Source of the DNA: an uncultured Lachnospiraceae bacterium
GTDB lineage: Bacteria; Bacillota; Clostridia; Lachnospirales; Lachnospiraceae
Direction of reading: 5' to 3'
Assembly: GCA_910588875.1 (NCBI GenBank)
Contig: CAJURT010000035.1
Location: 1 to 37,430, forward strand
DNA: 37,430 nt
This document shows positions 1-7,640 of the stretch, piece after piece; the stretch's first letter is position 1; the number at the start of each line of letters is the position of its first letter. The notes beneath the pieces were generated by a model, which saw only the letters and a list, made by a program, of their open reading frames with translations, did not search any database and was not told where the DNA came from. The position numbers were made by a program, and so were the translations under genes.

Positions 1-333
1 CACTCACACCCATAAATCCCTTTTAAACCCCCTTAAAATCGTTTTGGACTACCCCCTATGACCTCAACCCCCACCCAATCCCCAAAATAAAAATGGCCCT
101 ATGGAATTTTTATCCCATAAAGCCATGTAAACAATTTTAAAATCTTATTGTATAAAAAGAAACAGCAGTAGCCCCCAAACTCCACCAAAACCCCCACAAG
201 CGCAAGCGATATTCACAAGCGAACGCAAGCGATACGCACCTATGCACAGACTGGCTTTCTATGTATCTAACACCTTTCCAATACGCAACTTACACGCAAT
301 TTACAAAATCTTCTAAAAACACGCCCATATAAC
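1..333. other. Gene-free AT-rich stretch
   Basis: No convincing gene is seen here. The sequence is AT-rich with many short C-runs on the plus strand. Near 197-240 the words CAAGCG and GCAAGCGATA recur in a short degenerate direct repeat. It lies beyond the terminator of the minus-strand tRNA-Arg gene and may be the downstream flank of a gene outside the window. Confidence 0.5.
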
Positions 334-366
334 AAAAAAGAGTACCTATCTTTCGACAGATACTCT
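334..366 (-). terminator. Terminator of tRNA-Arg
   Basis: Reading on the minus strand, arms at 355-365 and 340-350 form a hairpin of about 11 pairs with two mismatches around a short loop. A run of six T follows (A at 334-339 on the plus strand). It sits about 20 nt past the 3' end of the tRNA-Arg gene. Confidence 0.7.
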
Positions 367-385
367 CCTTTGTCATACTCTTTAA

Positions 386-459
386 CGTGCGCGAGAGGAT
401 TCGAACCCCCGACACCTTGGTCCGTAGCCAAGTGCTCTATCCAGCTGAGCTACGCACAC
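386..459 (-). tRNA. tRNA-Arg (anticodon ACG)
   Basis: The minus strand folds as a complete 74-nt tRNA. The acceptor stem GTGTGCG pairs with CGCGCAC, followed by discriminator G. The D arm starts TAGCTCAG, the anticodon loop has ACG after T33, and the T loop is TTCGAAT. CCA is not encoded, so it is added after transcription. A34 is expected to be edited to inosine, reading CGU/CGC/CGA. Confidence 0.96.
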
Positions 460-498
460 GTATTGTTATTGGGAAGGATTCCCTCCGCAACAAAACCA

Positions 499-527
499 AT
501 TTTACCCCACAATCTTCATTTTGTCAA
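499..527 (-). promoter_or_regulatory. Promoter of tRNA-Arg
   Basis: On the minus strand a perfect -35 TTGACA (522-527) is followed after 17 nt by TAAAAT (499-504). This is 40 nt upstream of the tRNA-Arg 5' end, as expected for a strong housekeeping promoter. Confidence 0.8.
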
Positions 528-610
528 CCACATTTTTATTTTATTTTTGCTTCCTTTTGCTTCTATTTGCTTGGTTTTAAATCCCCGTTTTAAGTCCCGA
601 CAAAAAAAGC

Positions 611-639
611 TTGACATTTCCCCCAAAATAGGATATCCT
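611..639 (+). promoter_or_regulatory. Promoter of the T-box/trpB2 transcript
   Basis: TTGACA (611-616), a 17-nt spacer and TATCCT (634-639). It lies just ahead of the T-box leader and is the only good sigma-A-type promoter seen before the tryptophan synthase gene. Confidence 0.65.
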
Positions 640-645
640 GTTTGC

Positions 646-925
646 AAGTCAATTAGTTACAAACCAGTGACCGGGAGGAGTACCTTTTTGGAATGTGCGC
701 AGAGAACTGCAGAGGGTGGGATTGCAGTGGCAGGAAGAATGGGAAATGGACCCGCGAGGGCGAACTGAAAAGGACAGGGTCCGGAGTAGGTGAGACGTGT
801 CTGCACGTTACAGCAGGGCCGGTATGTTAGTACCTGGCAGTGAGTGCATTCGTCAGAATGAATCTAGGTGGCACCGCAGAAGCATGGCTTCTGTCCTATG
901 GAAGAGATGGGACAGAGGTTTTTTT
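646..925 (+). promoter_or_regulatory. T-box riboswitch, probably Trp-responsive
   Basis: The conserved T-box core AGGTGGCACCGC is at 866-877. It is followed by a strong intrinsic terminator: CTGTCCTAT (891-899) pairs over nine positions with ATGGGACAG (907-915), then a T-run at 919-925. An AGAGA motif at 701-705, typical of stem I, and a helix pairing 706-711 with 723-728 lie in the 5' part. GGACCC (748-753) can pair with GGGTCC (778-783). TGG triplets lie at 728-730, 740-742 and 747-749 on the 3' side of stem I; the last, followed by A, is the best specifier candidate. The TGGC bulge word would pair with a GCCA tRNA end, fitting a G discriminator as in tRNA-Trp. Uncharged tRNA would favour the antiterminator and switch on the trpB2-like gene. 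The class is well supported; the specifier is inferred. Confidence 0.88.
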
Positions 926-993
926 GTGTTTCGGCGGTTTTATGTTTGCAGCTAATTGGAAAGAAAACCCGATGGTGGAGAAAGGACAAGAAC

Positions 994-2364
994 ATGGAAA
1001 AAAACATCCCTTACAAAATTTACTTGGAAGAACAGGAGATGCCGAAGCAATGGTATAATGTACGTGCCGACATGAAAAAGAAACCTGCTCCGATCCTCAA
1101 CCCGGCTACCTTAAAGCCTGTGTCCGTGGAAGAATTGTCTGCCATTTTCTGTGAAGAACTGGCAAAGCAGGAGTTGGATGATAAGACACCGTATTTTGAC
1201 ATTCCCCAGGAAATCCTGGACTTTTACCGGATGTACCGTCCGTCCCCCCTGGTAAGGGCTTACTGCCTGGAGAAAAAGCTGGAAACACCGGCCCATATTT
1301 ATTATAAGTTTGAGGGAAATAATACTTCGGGAAGCCACAAGCTGAATTCTGCGATTGCCCAGGCCTATTATGCAAAGAAACAGGGGCTAAAAGGGGTGAC
1401 CACCGAGACAGGGGCCGGGCAGTGGGGAACAGCCCTTTCCATGGCCTGTGCATATCTGGAACTGGACTGCCAGGTATACATGGTGAAATGCTCCTACGAA
1501 CAGAAGCCCTTCCGGCGTGAGGTGATGCGGACTTATGGGGCAAAGGTAACACCTTCTCCTTCCATGGAGACTGAGGTGGGACGGAGGATGAACGCACAAT
1601 TCCCGGGAACTACAGGGAGTTTAGGCTGCGCCATCTCAGAGGCAGTGGAAGCGGCCCTCAGCCAGGAGGGTTACCGCTATGTGCTGGGCTCCGTCCTTTC
1701 CCAGGTGCTGCTGCACCAGTCTGTTATCGGCCTGGAGACAAAGGCAGCCCTGGATAAATATGGGATAAAGGCAGATATGATCATCGGCTGCGCCGGCGGC
1801 GGGTCCAACCTGGGGGGCCTGATTTCCCCCTTTGCAGGTCAGATGCTGCGGGGGGAGGCAGATTATGAGATCATTGCGGTAGAACCCGCTTCCTGCCCAA
1901 GCCTGACCCGCGGTGTTTACGCCTATGATTTCTGTGACACCGGGAAGGTTTGCCCCCTGGCAAAAATGTACACTCTGGGGAGCGGCTTTATCCCGTCTGC
2001 CAGCCATGCGGGGGGATTGCGTTACCATGGCATGAGTTCCGTAGTTTCCGAATTGTATGACCAGGGGCTTTTGAGGGCCAGGAATGTGGAGCAGACAGAG
2101 GTGTTCCAGGCAGCCCAGGCCTTTGCCAGGGTGGAGGGGATCCTTCCGGCCCCGGAGAGCAGCCATGCCATCAAGGTGGCCATTGACGAGGCGCTGAAAT
2201 GCAAGGAGACCGGTGAGACCAAAAATATTGTCTTTGGCCTGACAGGGACCGGATATTTTGACATGATGTCATATCAGCGTTTTAACGATAAAAATATGAG
2301 CGACGTGATTCCGTCGGATGAGGAATTGGCGAAGGCCATCAGGGCTTTACCAAAGGTGGATTGA
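994..2364 (+). CDS. trpB2: TrpB2-like tryptophan synthase beta chain
   Basis: PLP-dependent enzyme expected to make L-tryptophan from indole and L-serine. It has 456 aa, the length of the TrpB2 branch (classical TrpB is about 400). The Schiff-base lysine is K116 in GSHKLNSA, E138 lies in TTETGAGQWG, and the glycine-rich phosphate loop GGGSN is at 268-272. ATG 994 is chosen because an AGAAAGG-type ribosome binding site precedes it by about 8 nt. The longer in-frame ORF from 868 runs through the T-box terminator and is not translated sense. No trpA or other trp gene is adjacent, and the gene has its own Trp-type T-box and a terminator after it, so it is a single-gene unit. TrpB2 proteins are thought to act on free indole or to salvage it; which applies here cannot be seen. 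Confidence 0.92.
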   Translation: MEKNIPYKIYLEEQEMPKQWYNVRADMKKKPAPILNPATLKPVSVEELSAIFCEELAKQELDDKTPYFDIPQEILDFYRMYRPSPLVRAYCLEKKLETPAHIYYKFEGNNTSGSHKLNSAIAQAYYAKKQGLKGVTTETGAGQWGTALSMACAYLELDCQVYMVKCSYEQKPFRREVMRTYGAKVTPSPSMETEVGRRMNAQFPGTTGSLGCAISEAVEAALSQEGYRYVLGSVLSQVLLHQSVIGLETKAALDKYGIKADMIIGCAGGGSNLGGLISPFAGQMLRGEADYEIIAVEPASCPSLTRGVYAYDFCDTGKVCPLAKMYTLGSGFIPSASHAGGLRYHGMSSVVSELYDQGLLRARNVEQTEVFQAAQAFARVEGILPAPESSHAIKVAIDEALKCKETGETKNIVFGLTGTGYFDMMSYQRFNDKNMSDVIPSDEELAKAIRALPKVD

Positions 2365-2406
2365 CGATTAAGAGGAGGGGCGGAGCCTGAAAAGAGGGGC
2401 CGCCGG

Positions 2407-2466
2407 AAACAAAAAAGCGCCACAGGCGGCAGGGAAAATCCCCGGCCGGCGGCGCTTTTTTGTTTC
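2407..2466 (+). terminator. Terminator after trpB2
   Basis: A-run, then GCGCC (2417-2421) pairing with GGCGC (2451-2455) at the base of a GC-rich hairpin with further internal pairing, then T-run 2456-2461. The flanking A- and T-runs are symmetrical, so it could work on both strands. Confidence 0.85.
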
Positions 2467-2540
2467 TGGAATCCCGGGGACATCATGGCAGATTTCCATT
2501 TCGGCGCCCATGTGCGTGCCAGCTTCCCCGGGATTTTTCG

Positions 2541-2569
2541 TTGACATATCCGGCACTGATGTATATAAT
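2541..2569 (+). promoter_or_regulatory. Promoter of the MBOAT operon
   Basis: Consensus sigma-A promoter: TTGACA (2541-2546), 17-nt spacer, TATAAT (2564-2569). It sits 55 nt before the first start codon. The next three genes overlap or nearly abut, so it probably drives all four. Confidence 0.87.
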
Positions 2570-2623
2570 ATAAAAAGTATATTAAATTTATATAAATTAC
2601 AGCAGAGGACAACAGAAGAAAAT

Positions 2624-3445
2624 ATGAAGAAAAAGCAAAAAACGGTTTCTATGTTTACGGCGACAGTTGGGTTAAGCGTTGCAATGGCCATCTGTCCGTT
2701 GGCGGCGTACTCAGACAGCGGGCCAGGGGTGGCTAACCGCTGGAGCCAGGATGAGAAAGGATGGTGGTATCCGAACCTGGACGGGACATACCCGGTGAAC
2801 CAGTGGCAAAAGATTAACCGCAAATGGTATTATTTCGATGCCGAAGGCTATATGATGGAGAACTGCTGGATTGAGACGGATGGGAAGTACTACCGCCTGG
2901 GAAGTGACGGGGCGATGTTAAGTTCCCAAGAGATCCTGGTGGACGGAAAGCCCTATACCCTGGACGGAAGCGGGGCAGTGGTGGAGGGAGATCCGCAGCA
3001 GATGACGGAGGCTGAACTGGCTGCCCTTTCCTATGCCCGGGGCATTGTTTCCCAGATTACAAATGAGGGCATGTCAAAGCCGGAGAAGGCGGCGGCAATC
3101 TACCGATGGGTGCGGGGAAATATGACCTACACAACCAGCGGCCCCAAAAGCGATGAGGCTGCTTCTGCCATGTACGGCTTCCGCAGGCATTCCGGATGCT
3201 GTTATGAGTATTATGCGATGTCCCATTTTCTTTTGCTGGCAGCAGGGATGCCGAATATCCCGGTAGTCCGGGCAAGCGACGGGGACCATTTCTGGAACCT
3301 GGTGGATGTGGACGGAAGCTGGTATCATTTTGACACCACCCCCCGGAGGCTGGGCGGGAACTGGTGCCTGGTGACTACCGATGTGCTGCGCAATACCTGG
3401 GGCTCCCACAATTTTGATGTGGAGGCATACCCCAAGACACCATGA
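2624..3445 (+). CDS. Secreted transglutaminase-like protein with cell-wall-binding repeats
   Basis: 273 aa. Residues 1-29 form a signal peptide (MKKKQK, hydrophobic core, LAAYS). Residues 39-115 contain aromatic repeats (WSQDEKGWWY, WQKINRKWYYFD, KYYRLGSDG) of the choline/glucan-binding type, suggesting retention on the wall. Residues 130-240 look like a transglutaminase-like papain fold: YRWVRGNMTYT, then GCCYEY with C192 or C193 as nucleophile, H222 in DHFWNLV and D237 in WYHFDTTP complete a Cys-His-Asp triad. It may be a protease, peptidase or cross-linking enzyme on the surface; the substrate is unknown. ATG 2624 is preferred because it gives the signal peptide and lies behind the promoter at 2541-2569; its ribosome binding site is weak. 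The stop overlaps the next start (ATGA), implying translational coupling to the acyltransferase genes. Confidence 0.82.
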   Translation: MKKKQKTVSMFTATVGLSVAMAICPLAAYSDSGPGVANRWSQDEKGWWYPNLDGTYPVNQWQKINRKWYYFDAEGYMMENCWIETDGKYYRLGSDGAMLSSQEILVDGKPYTLDGSGAVVEGDPQQMTEAELAALSYARGIVSQITNEGMSKPEKAAAIYRWVRGNMTYTTSGPKSDEAASAMYGFRRHSGCCYEYYAMSHFLLLAAGMPNIPVVRASDGDHFWNLVDVDGSWYHFDTTPRRLGGNWCLVTTDVLRNTWGSHNFDVEAYPKTP

Positions 3446-4545
3446 AACACCTATCATTGACGGCAGACAGAAGGCTTAGGCGCAGGTATGGGATAGTATC
3501 GGCAGCATTGGCGGTTTTTCTTGGGGCAGTGTGGCTGGCACAGCTTTTGCTTGTTCCCAAATATATGGACAATGTGATAGAAGGCAATTTTACGGAAGAA
3601 TATTATAACAGCCATTTTGACCATGAATTGCTGATGGTGGGGAACTGCGAGGCTTACGAAAATATTTCCCCCATGAAGCTGTGGGAGGAGTACGGCATAA
3701 CCAGCTATATCAGAGGGAATTCCAACCAGCTGATCCCCCAGTCTTACTACCTGCTGAGGGAAGCATTGAGGTATGAAAAGCCGAAGGTAGTGCTTCTGAA
3801 TATCCAGGCGATGGCGGTAGAAGAGCAGAGTTCGGAGGAATATAACCGGATGGTCTTTGACGGGATGCGGTGGTCAAAGGATAAATGGCAGGGGATTATG
3901 GCCAGCCGGACGGAAGGGGAAAAAATGGCAGATTACCTGTTTCCGATCCTCCGTTACCACAGCCGGTGGAGTGAACTTTCAGAGGCCGATTTTTCGTATG
4001 CCTTTCGGCAAAAACCGACAAAAAGCTATAATGGCTATTATCTGAGGGCAGATATCCGGCCATACACGGAATTCCCGGCGGAACGGAGAAGAAGCGATTA
4101 TACATTTCCGGAAAAAAACGTGGAATATCTGGAGCAGATTGTCCGGCTGTGCAGGGAGAATGGCATAAAGCTGGTGCTTATGAAGGCGCCCAGCATGTAT
4201 CCGGTATGGGTAGATCCTTACGAGGAGCAGATCAGGGAGTTTGCGGACAAGGAGGGAATCTATTATATCAATACCCTGGAGCACATGGACGAGATCGGCC
4301 TGGACATGTCCGCCGATACTTATGATGAAGGCCTTCATTTAAATGTTTACGGGGCAGAAAAGCTTTCTGTCTGGCTGGGGCGTGATCTGAAGGAAAGATA
4401 TGGCCTGACGGATTTCCGAAAGGAGGAAGGGGTTGCTGTTTTTTATAACCAGCGCCTGGAAGAATACCGGCAGGAAAGTAAAGAGCAGAAGGAAGAATTT
4501 GAAAAGCTGGGTTATATCAGAAAATATAAGGCACAGGAGGAATAA
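3442..4545 (+). CDS. Membrane-anchored SGNH-like/DltD-like protein
   Basis: 367 aa. One N-terminal transmembrane segment (about 16-38) puts the rest outside the cell. The fold looks like the SGNH-hydrolase relatives (DltD, AlgJ/AlgX, PatB) that partner MBOAT acyltransferases. Block I is read as VGNCEAY at residues 66-72, with C69 at the position usually held by the Ser nucleophile. The block V equivalent is DEGLHLN (D295, H299). The C-terminus (about 330-367) is charged and helical. The start overlaps the upstream stop (ATGA), and an AGGAGG site for the next gene lies just before its own stop. With the MBOAT gene 0.5 kb downstream it probably completes transfer of an acyl group, perhaps acetyl, to a wall or surface polymer. 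Cysteine in place of serine is unusual, and whether it is catalytic is unknown. Confidence 0.7.
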   Translation: MKHLSLTADRRLRRRYGIVSAALAVFLGAVWLAQLLLVPKYMDNVIEGNFTEEYYNSHFDHELLMVGNCEAYENISPMKLWEEYGITSYIRGNSNQLIPQSYYLLREALRYEKPKVVLLNIQAMAVEEQSSEEYNRMVFDGMRWSKDKWQGIMASRTEGEKMADYLFPILRYHSRWSELSEADFSYAFRQKPTKSYNGYYLRADIRPYTEFPAERRRSDYTFPEKNVEYLEQIVRLCRENGIKLVLMKAPSMYPVWVDPYEEQIREFADKEGIYYINTLEHMDEIGLDMSADTYDEGLHLNVYGAEKLSVWLGRDLKERYGLTDFRKEEGVAVFYNQRLEEYRQESKEQKEEFEKLGYIRKYKAQEE

Positions 4546-4549
4546 TGGC

Positions 4550-5059
4550 ATGAAGGCAGGAAACGGGATAAGAAGGGCAGCGGCAGTGGTTCTGGCAGTG
4601 ATGATGGCAATGGCAGTGGTTCCCGTGGCTATGGCGGCAGAGAAGAAGGAGCAGCAATATGCCTTTACCTACAAGGAGCAGCAGATAACCGTGGGGATGG
4701 CGGCAGATACAGCCCTTAAGGCATTCGGGAAGGAAAACAAGGTTAAGACCCTGGCGAATTGTGCAGATGACAATGGGAAAGACAAGGCTTACATCTATGA
4801 TGATTTTGAGGTCATCATCACTAAGGAGGGGAAGAAAGAAGTGGTTCAGTCCATCCGGCTGACCAGCGGCAATGTGGGTACGGAGGAGGGCATCAAAGTT
4901 GGGGATTTGCCTGCCGCCGTGAAAAAAGCGTATCCGGATGCCAAGGAAGAGGCAGGGCTTTACACCGTTGTCTTAGGAGACAGCCAGCTGGTAATTGACT
5001 GTGGATTTAAAAATGACAAGGTAGTCGAGATCTGCTATGAGGCTGCCGGGAAAAAATGA
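4550..5059 (+). CDS. Small secreted protein of the acyltransferase operon
   Basis: 169 aa with a clear signal peptide (residues 1-29, RRAAAVVLAVMMAMAVVPVAMA then AEKKE). The mature part seems to hold two related halves, each opening with an ITVGM or IKVGD turn followed by a short helix (residues about 45-60 and 120-135). This recalls BamE/SmpA-like small alpha-beta modules, but I could not confirm the family. A perfect AGGAGG at 4535-4540 precedes ATG 4550 by 9 nt; an ATG at 4545 in another frame stops at once. The gene is wedged between the SGNH-like and MBOAT genes, and its stop overlaps the MBOAT start, so it is probably an extracytoplasmic accessory factor of that machine. Function not recognised. 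Confidence 0.78.
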   Translation: MKAGNGIRRAAAVVLAVMMAMAVVPVAMAAEKKEQQYAFTYKEQQITVGMAADTALKAFGKENKVKTLANCADDNGKDKAYIYDDFEVIITKEGKKEVVQSIRLTSGNVGTEEGIKVGDLPAAVKKAYPDAKEEAGLYTVVLGDSQLVIDCGFKNDKVVEICYEAAGKK

Positions 5060-6570
5060 TGGGTTATACATCTCTTGAGTTTGCCTTTCTGGTGCTGGCA
5101 GGGCTTTTGATCAGCAGCCTTGTCCGCCAGCAGGGGCGGCAATGGGTTTTGCTGGCGGTGAGCCTGGTATTTATGTCCATGGCAGGCGGACAGTGGACTG
5201 TGGTGTTCTGGTTTATCAGCACAGTGGCAGGTTTTCTGGCTGCAAGGTTGCTCACAGCGTGCCCGGCCAGTGGGGGAGAGCAGGCCGGCAGCGGTTTTCA
5301 TGGTGTTCCAGGGCATTTGGGAAAAAGATGGCTGCTTTTTGCGGCAGTGGCATTTCAGCTGGGGCTGTTGGCATATTTTAAGTATGCCAACCTGCCGCAT
5401 TATATCCTGGAGGCATGGGGGGAACTTACGGGACGGCCGTATGAGTTTGAAGAGGCGGAGAGGATATCCCTTTTGGGGATTTCTTTTTATACCTTGATGA
5501 TTATCGGCTATGAAATCGATGTGTACCGGGGAGAGACAGCTGCAGTTCGGTCATTGCCGGCGTTTTCTTTGTTTACGGGCTATTTTGGCCATTTTGTCCA
5601 GGGACCTATTGACACTTACCAGGAGACAGGACAAAGCCTTGCCTGCCCGGGCAAGGTTTCTTTTGGGGATGTGCAGGCGGGGAGCCTGGAAATCCTGGCA
5701 GGCCTTTTTAAGAAGCTGGTGGTTTCAGAGCGGCTGTCTGTAATCGTGGATACGGTATATGGGGATTTTGCTTCCTACAAAGGGTGGTACCTGCTTTTTG
5801 CGGCAGTAGCATTTTCCCTGCAGCTTTATACGGATTTTTCTGGCTGCATGGATGTGGTGGCAGGGGTGTCCAGACTCTTTGGTGTCCGGGTGGCAAAGAA
5901 TTTCCGGCAGCCTTATTTCTCGGAATCCATATCGGAATTCTGGAGGAGATGGCATATTACCCTGGGGGCGTTCCTCCGGAAATATGTCTACATACCCCTG
6001 GGGGGAAACAGGAAGGGAAAGGTCCGCAAATATTTTAATATTGTGGCAGTTTTCTTCCTCAGCGGTTTGTGGCATGGCGGCAGGTGGACCTTTATCATCG
6101 GAACCGGGCTTTTGCAGTGTGCATATATGATTGCCGGGGAAATCCTGGAACCTTTGTTTTCCTGGTTTTACCGGCTGTCCAAGATCCGGCGGGATTCTGT
6201 GGTAATGAAAAGTGTCCGCAGAGTGCGTACATTTTTGTTGGTGACAATAGGGTTTGTGCTGTTCCGGGCAGATTCCCTGACAATGGCAGGAGGGATTCTG
6301 ACAGGGATGTTTGGGGCAAGCTGTTATCCGGAGTATGGGGAAGGGGTATTCTGCTGCGGCCTGGGAAGGGCGGATTTTGGCGTACTTCTGGTTTCCCTGG
6401 CCATCCTGCTTTTTATGTCCGTATGGCGGGAAAAGTATGGTGAGAAACCGGTAGTGGCCGGGGAGGGCAGGCGGACAGCCTTGTGTTTTGCCTCCTTGTT
6501 TGCCGTTTTGCTGTTTGGGTTCTATGGGAGGGGCTATGATACGGCAGCATTTATTTATTCCCGGTTTTAG
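5056..6570 (+). CDS. MBOAT family O-acyltransferase
   Basis: 504 aa, polytopic membrane protein of the DltB/AlgI type. Signatures are SEFWRRWHITLG with H300, followed by FLRKYVYIPLGGNRKG, and SGLWHGGRWTF with H340, the invariant catalytic His of the family. MBOAT proteins carry acyl groups across the membrane and hand them to a secreted partner; here that is presumably the SGNH-like protein encoded two genes upstream. The start ATG overlaps the preceding stop (ATGA). No dltA, dltC or alginate gene is nearby, so the polymer modified is not indicated. Possible targets are teichoic acid, peptidoglycan or exopolysaccharide, and acetyl is the commonest donor group in this branch. Family assignment is firm, substrate open. 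Confidence 0.93.
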   Translation: MMGYTSLEFAFLVLAGLLISSLVRQQGRQWVLLAVSLVFMSMAGGQWTVVFWFISTVAGFLAARLLTACPASGGEQAGSGFHGVPGHLGKRWLLFAAVAFQLGLLAYFKYANLPHYILEAWGELTGRPYEFEEAERISLLGISFYTLMIIGYEIDVYRGETAAVRSLPAFSLFTGYFGHFVQGPIDTYQETGQSLACPGKVSFGDVQAGSLEILAGLFKKLVVSERLSVIVDTVYGDFASYKGWYLLFAAVAFSLQLYTDFSGCMDVVAGVSRLFGVRVAKNFRQPYFSESISEFWRRWHITLGAFLRKYVYIPLGGNRKGKVRKYFNIVAVFFLSGLWHGGRWTFIIGTGLLQCAYMIAGEILEPLFSWFYRLSKIRRDSVVMKSVRRVRTFLLVTIGFVLFRADSLTMAGGILTGMFGASCYPEYGEGVFCCGLGRADFGVLLVSLAILLFMSVWREKYGEKPVVAGEGRRTALCFASLFAVLLFGFYGRGYDTAAFIYSRF

Positions 6571-6578
6571 AGGGGGAG

Positions 6579-6605
6579 GGCGGGAGATTTTGTTTATCTC
6601 CTGCC
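6579..6605 (+). terminator. Possible weak terminator between convergent genes
   Basis: A ten-pair hairpin (6579-6588 with 6596-6605, one G-T pair) follows the MBOAT stop by 9 nt. There is no proper T-run after it, so termination may be weak or may need other factors. Confidence 0.4.
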
Positions 6606-6668
6606 TTAAACGGTCAAAGAACCAGGAAGACAGGTACAATCTCCGTTTTGTGGGATTGTCTTTCCGGT

Positions 6669-7280
6669 TCACTTTCTGATTATCGCTTTCACCGGACATT
6701 TTTCATAACAGTTTCCGCAATGTAAACAATGATTCTGTCCGATTACAAAAGGCGTTCCTTTTTCAATACACCTCTGTGGACAATTTCTTTCACATGTACC
6801 ACAACCTATGCATATATCTGTGATAAAATATCCTTTTTCTTTTTTTTGTGCATTTCCAAGAAGATATGTCTCCCGAAAAATAGGATTTACACCAAGATTA
6901 AAATACTCAATTTCGGCCGTATCAATACAAAATATGATTCCAATGTTTCTGGTGTCTCCCGGATATACATTTGCAAGATAAGGCTGTTCCTCAAAAATCT
7001 GATTCCGCCATTTTTCCTGTTCTTCCTCAGCTGCTGCATAGGCTTTGCCTGATAAGCGGATCATCTCTTTGTATTTAGTGTAACATAAAATCTGTACTCT
7101 GCCATCTTCCAGCAGTTCTTTACAGAAATTTTTACCTCTTGCGGTAAAAAAATACAGTGCATTCTCCTCGTAATGAATTGCACTAATATTCCGTATTTGC
7201 GGTGCACCTTCGCTGTCAACGGTTGCAAAGGCAAGTACTCCCACCAGCTGCATTTTCTTTAAACATGTTTGTAAATCCAT
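6669..7280 (-). CDS. FMN-binding split-barrel protein fused to a two-[4Fe-4S] ferredoxin
   Basis: 203 aa. Residues 1-140 resemble the pyridoxamine-5'-phosphate-oxidase-like FMN-binding split barrel (LVGVLAFATVDSEGAPQIRNISAI, ALYFFTARGKNF). Residues 150-203 form a bacterial ferredoxin: C157-x2-C160-x2-C163-x3-C167-P and C185-x2-C188-x2-C191-x3-C195-P. It would pass electrons between two iron-sulfur clusters and FMN in the cytoplasm. A GGAGG site lies 8 nt before ATG. It is the last gene of the minus-strand peptide cluster, behind a radical SAM enzyme and a broken nitroreductase, and is AT-richer than the genes either side of the cluster. It could reduce the radical SAM enzyme's clusters or be the partner of the modified peptide; neither is shown by sequence. 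Confidence 0.85.
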   Translation of the reverse strand: MDLQTCLKKMQLVGVLAFATVDSEGAPQIRNISAIHYEENALYFFTARGKNFCKELLEDGRVQILCYTKYKEMIRLSGKAYAAAEEEQEKWRNQIFEEQPYLANVYPGDTRNIGIIFCIDTAEIEYFNLGVNPIFRETYLLGNAQKKEKGYFITDICIGCGTCERNCPQRCIEKGTPFVIGQNHCLHCGNCYEKCPVKAIIRK

Positions 7281-7320
7281 ATGGCATTCCTCCAGTATAA
7301 TTCCTGTTTTTAACCGCTTG

Positions 7321-7640
7321 TTATTCTACAATCTTAATTCTGCCTGGTTTTCTTGGCTTGCGTTGAGGCGGTTGTCCATCAATATGTCCCAGTATCACAA
7401 ATCCCTGACATGCATATCCTTCTGGTACGCCCCATTCCTGCATCAGCTTTCTGCATTTAATTTTCCCACACGGGCTGCCAGTTCCTTATTATGGATGGCA
7501 ACCATCATGTTTCTTTGTCCACCGCCTGCATTTGGTGCATAATTTCCAGCTTCAAGGATTTTTTCCAAATCGGTTCTGCTTATCGGTATGTCTGTATATT
7601 TACGGATAGAATGTCTGGCTTTTATAATATCCATTAACAT
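7321..7640 (-). pseudogene. Nitroreductase family gene with internal deletion
   Basis: The 5' part (7640 down to about 7455) encodes a normal nitroreductase start: MDIIKARHSIRKYTD, then LEKILEAGNYAPNAGG, which is the FMN-binding N-terminal region. It then hits a stop at 7443-7445. In a different frame, about 7452 down to 7321, lies an intact nitroreductase C-terminus (WGVPEGYACQGFVILGHIDG ending KPGRIKIVE). The roughly 80-100 middle residues expected in the family are missing, so this is an internal deletion plus frameshift rather than a point stop. The ATG overlaps the radical SAM stop and has a GGGGAGG site 7 nt before it, so the intact ancestor was coupled to the maturase. A 65-aa fragment could still be translated but should not be active. 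Confidence 0.85.

Noticed and set aside
370..768. Plus-strand reading frames over the tRNA-Arg gene
   Set aside because: They run through the antisense of a complete tRNA and the T-box leader, with no ribosome binding site or family resemblance.
868..993. N-terminal extension of the trpB2 reading frame to 868
   Set aside because: It reads through the T-box core and terminator, and a good ribosome binding site exists only for ATG 994.
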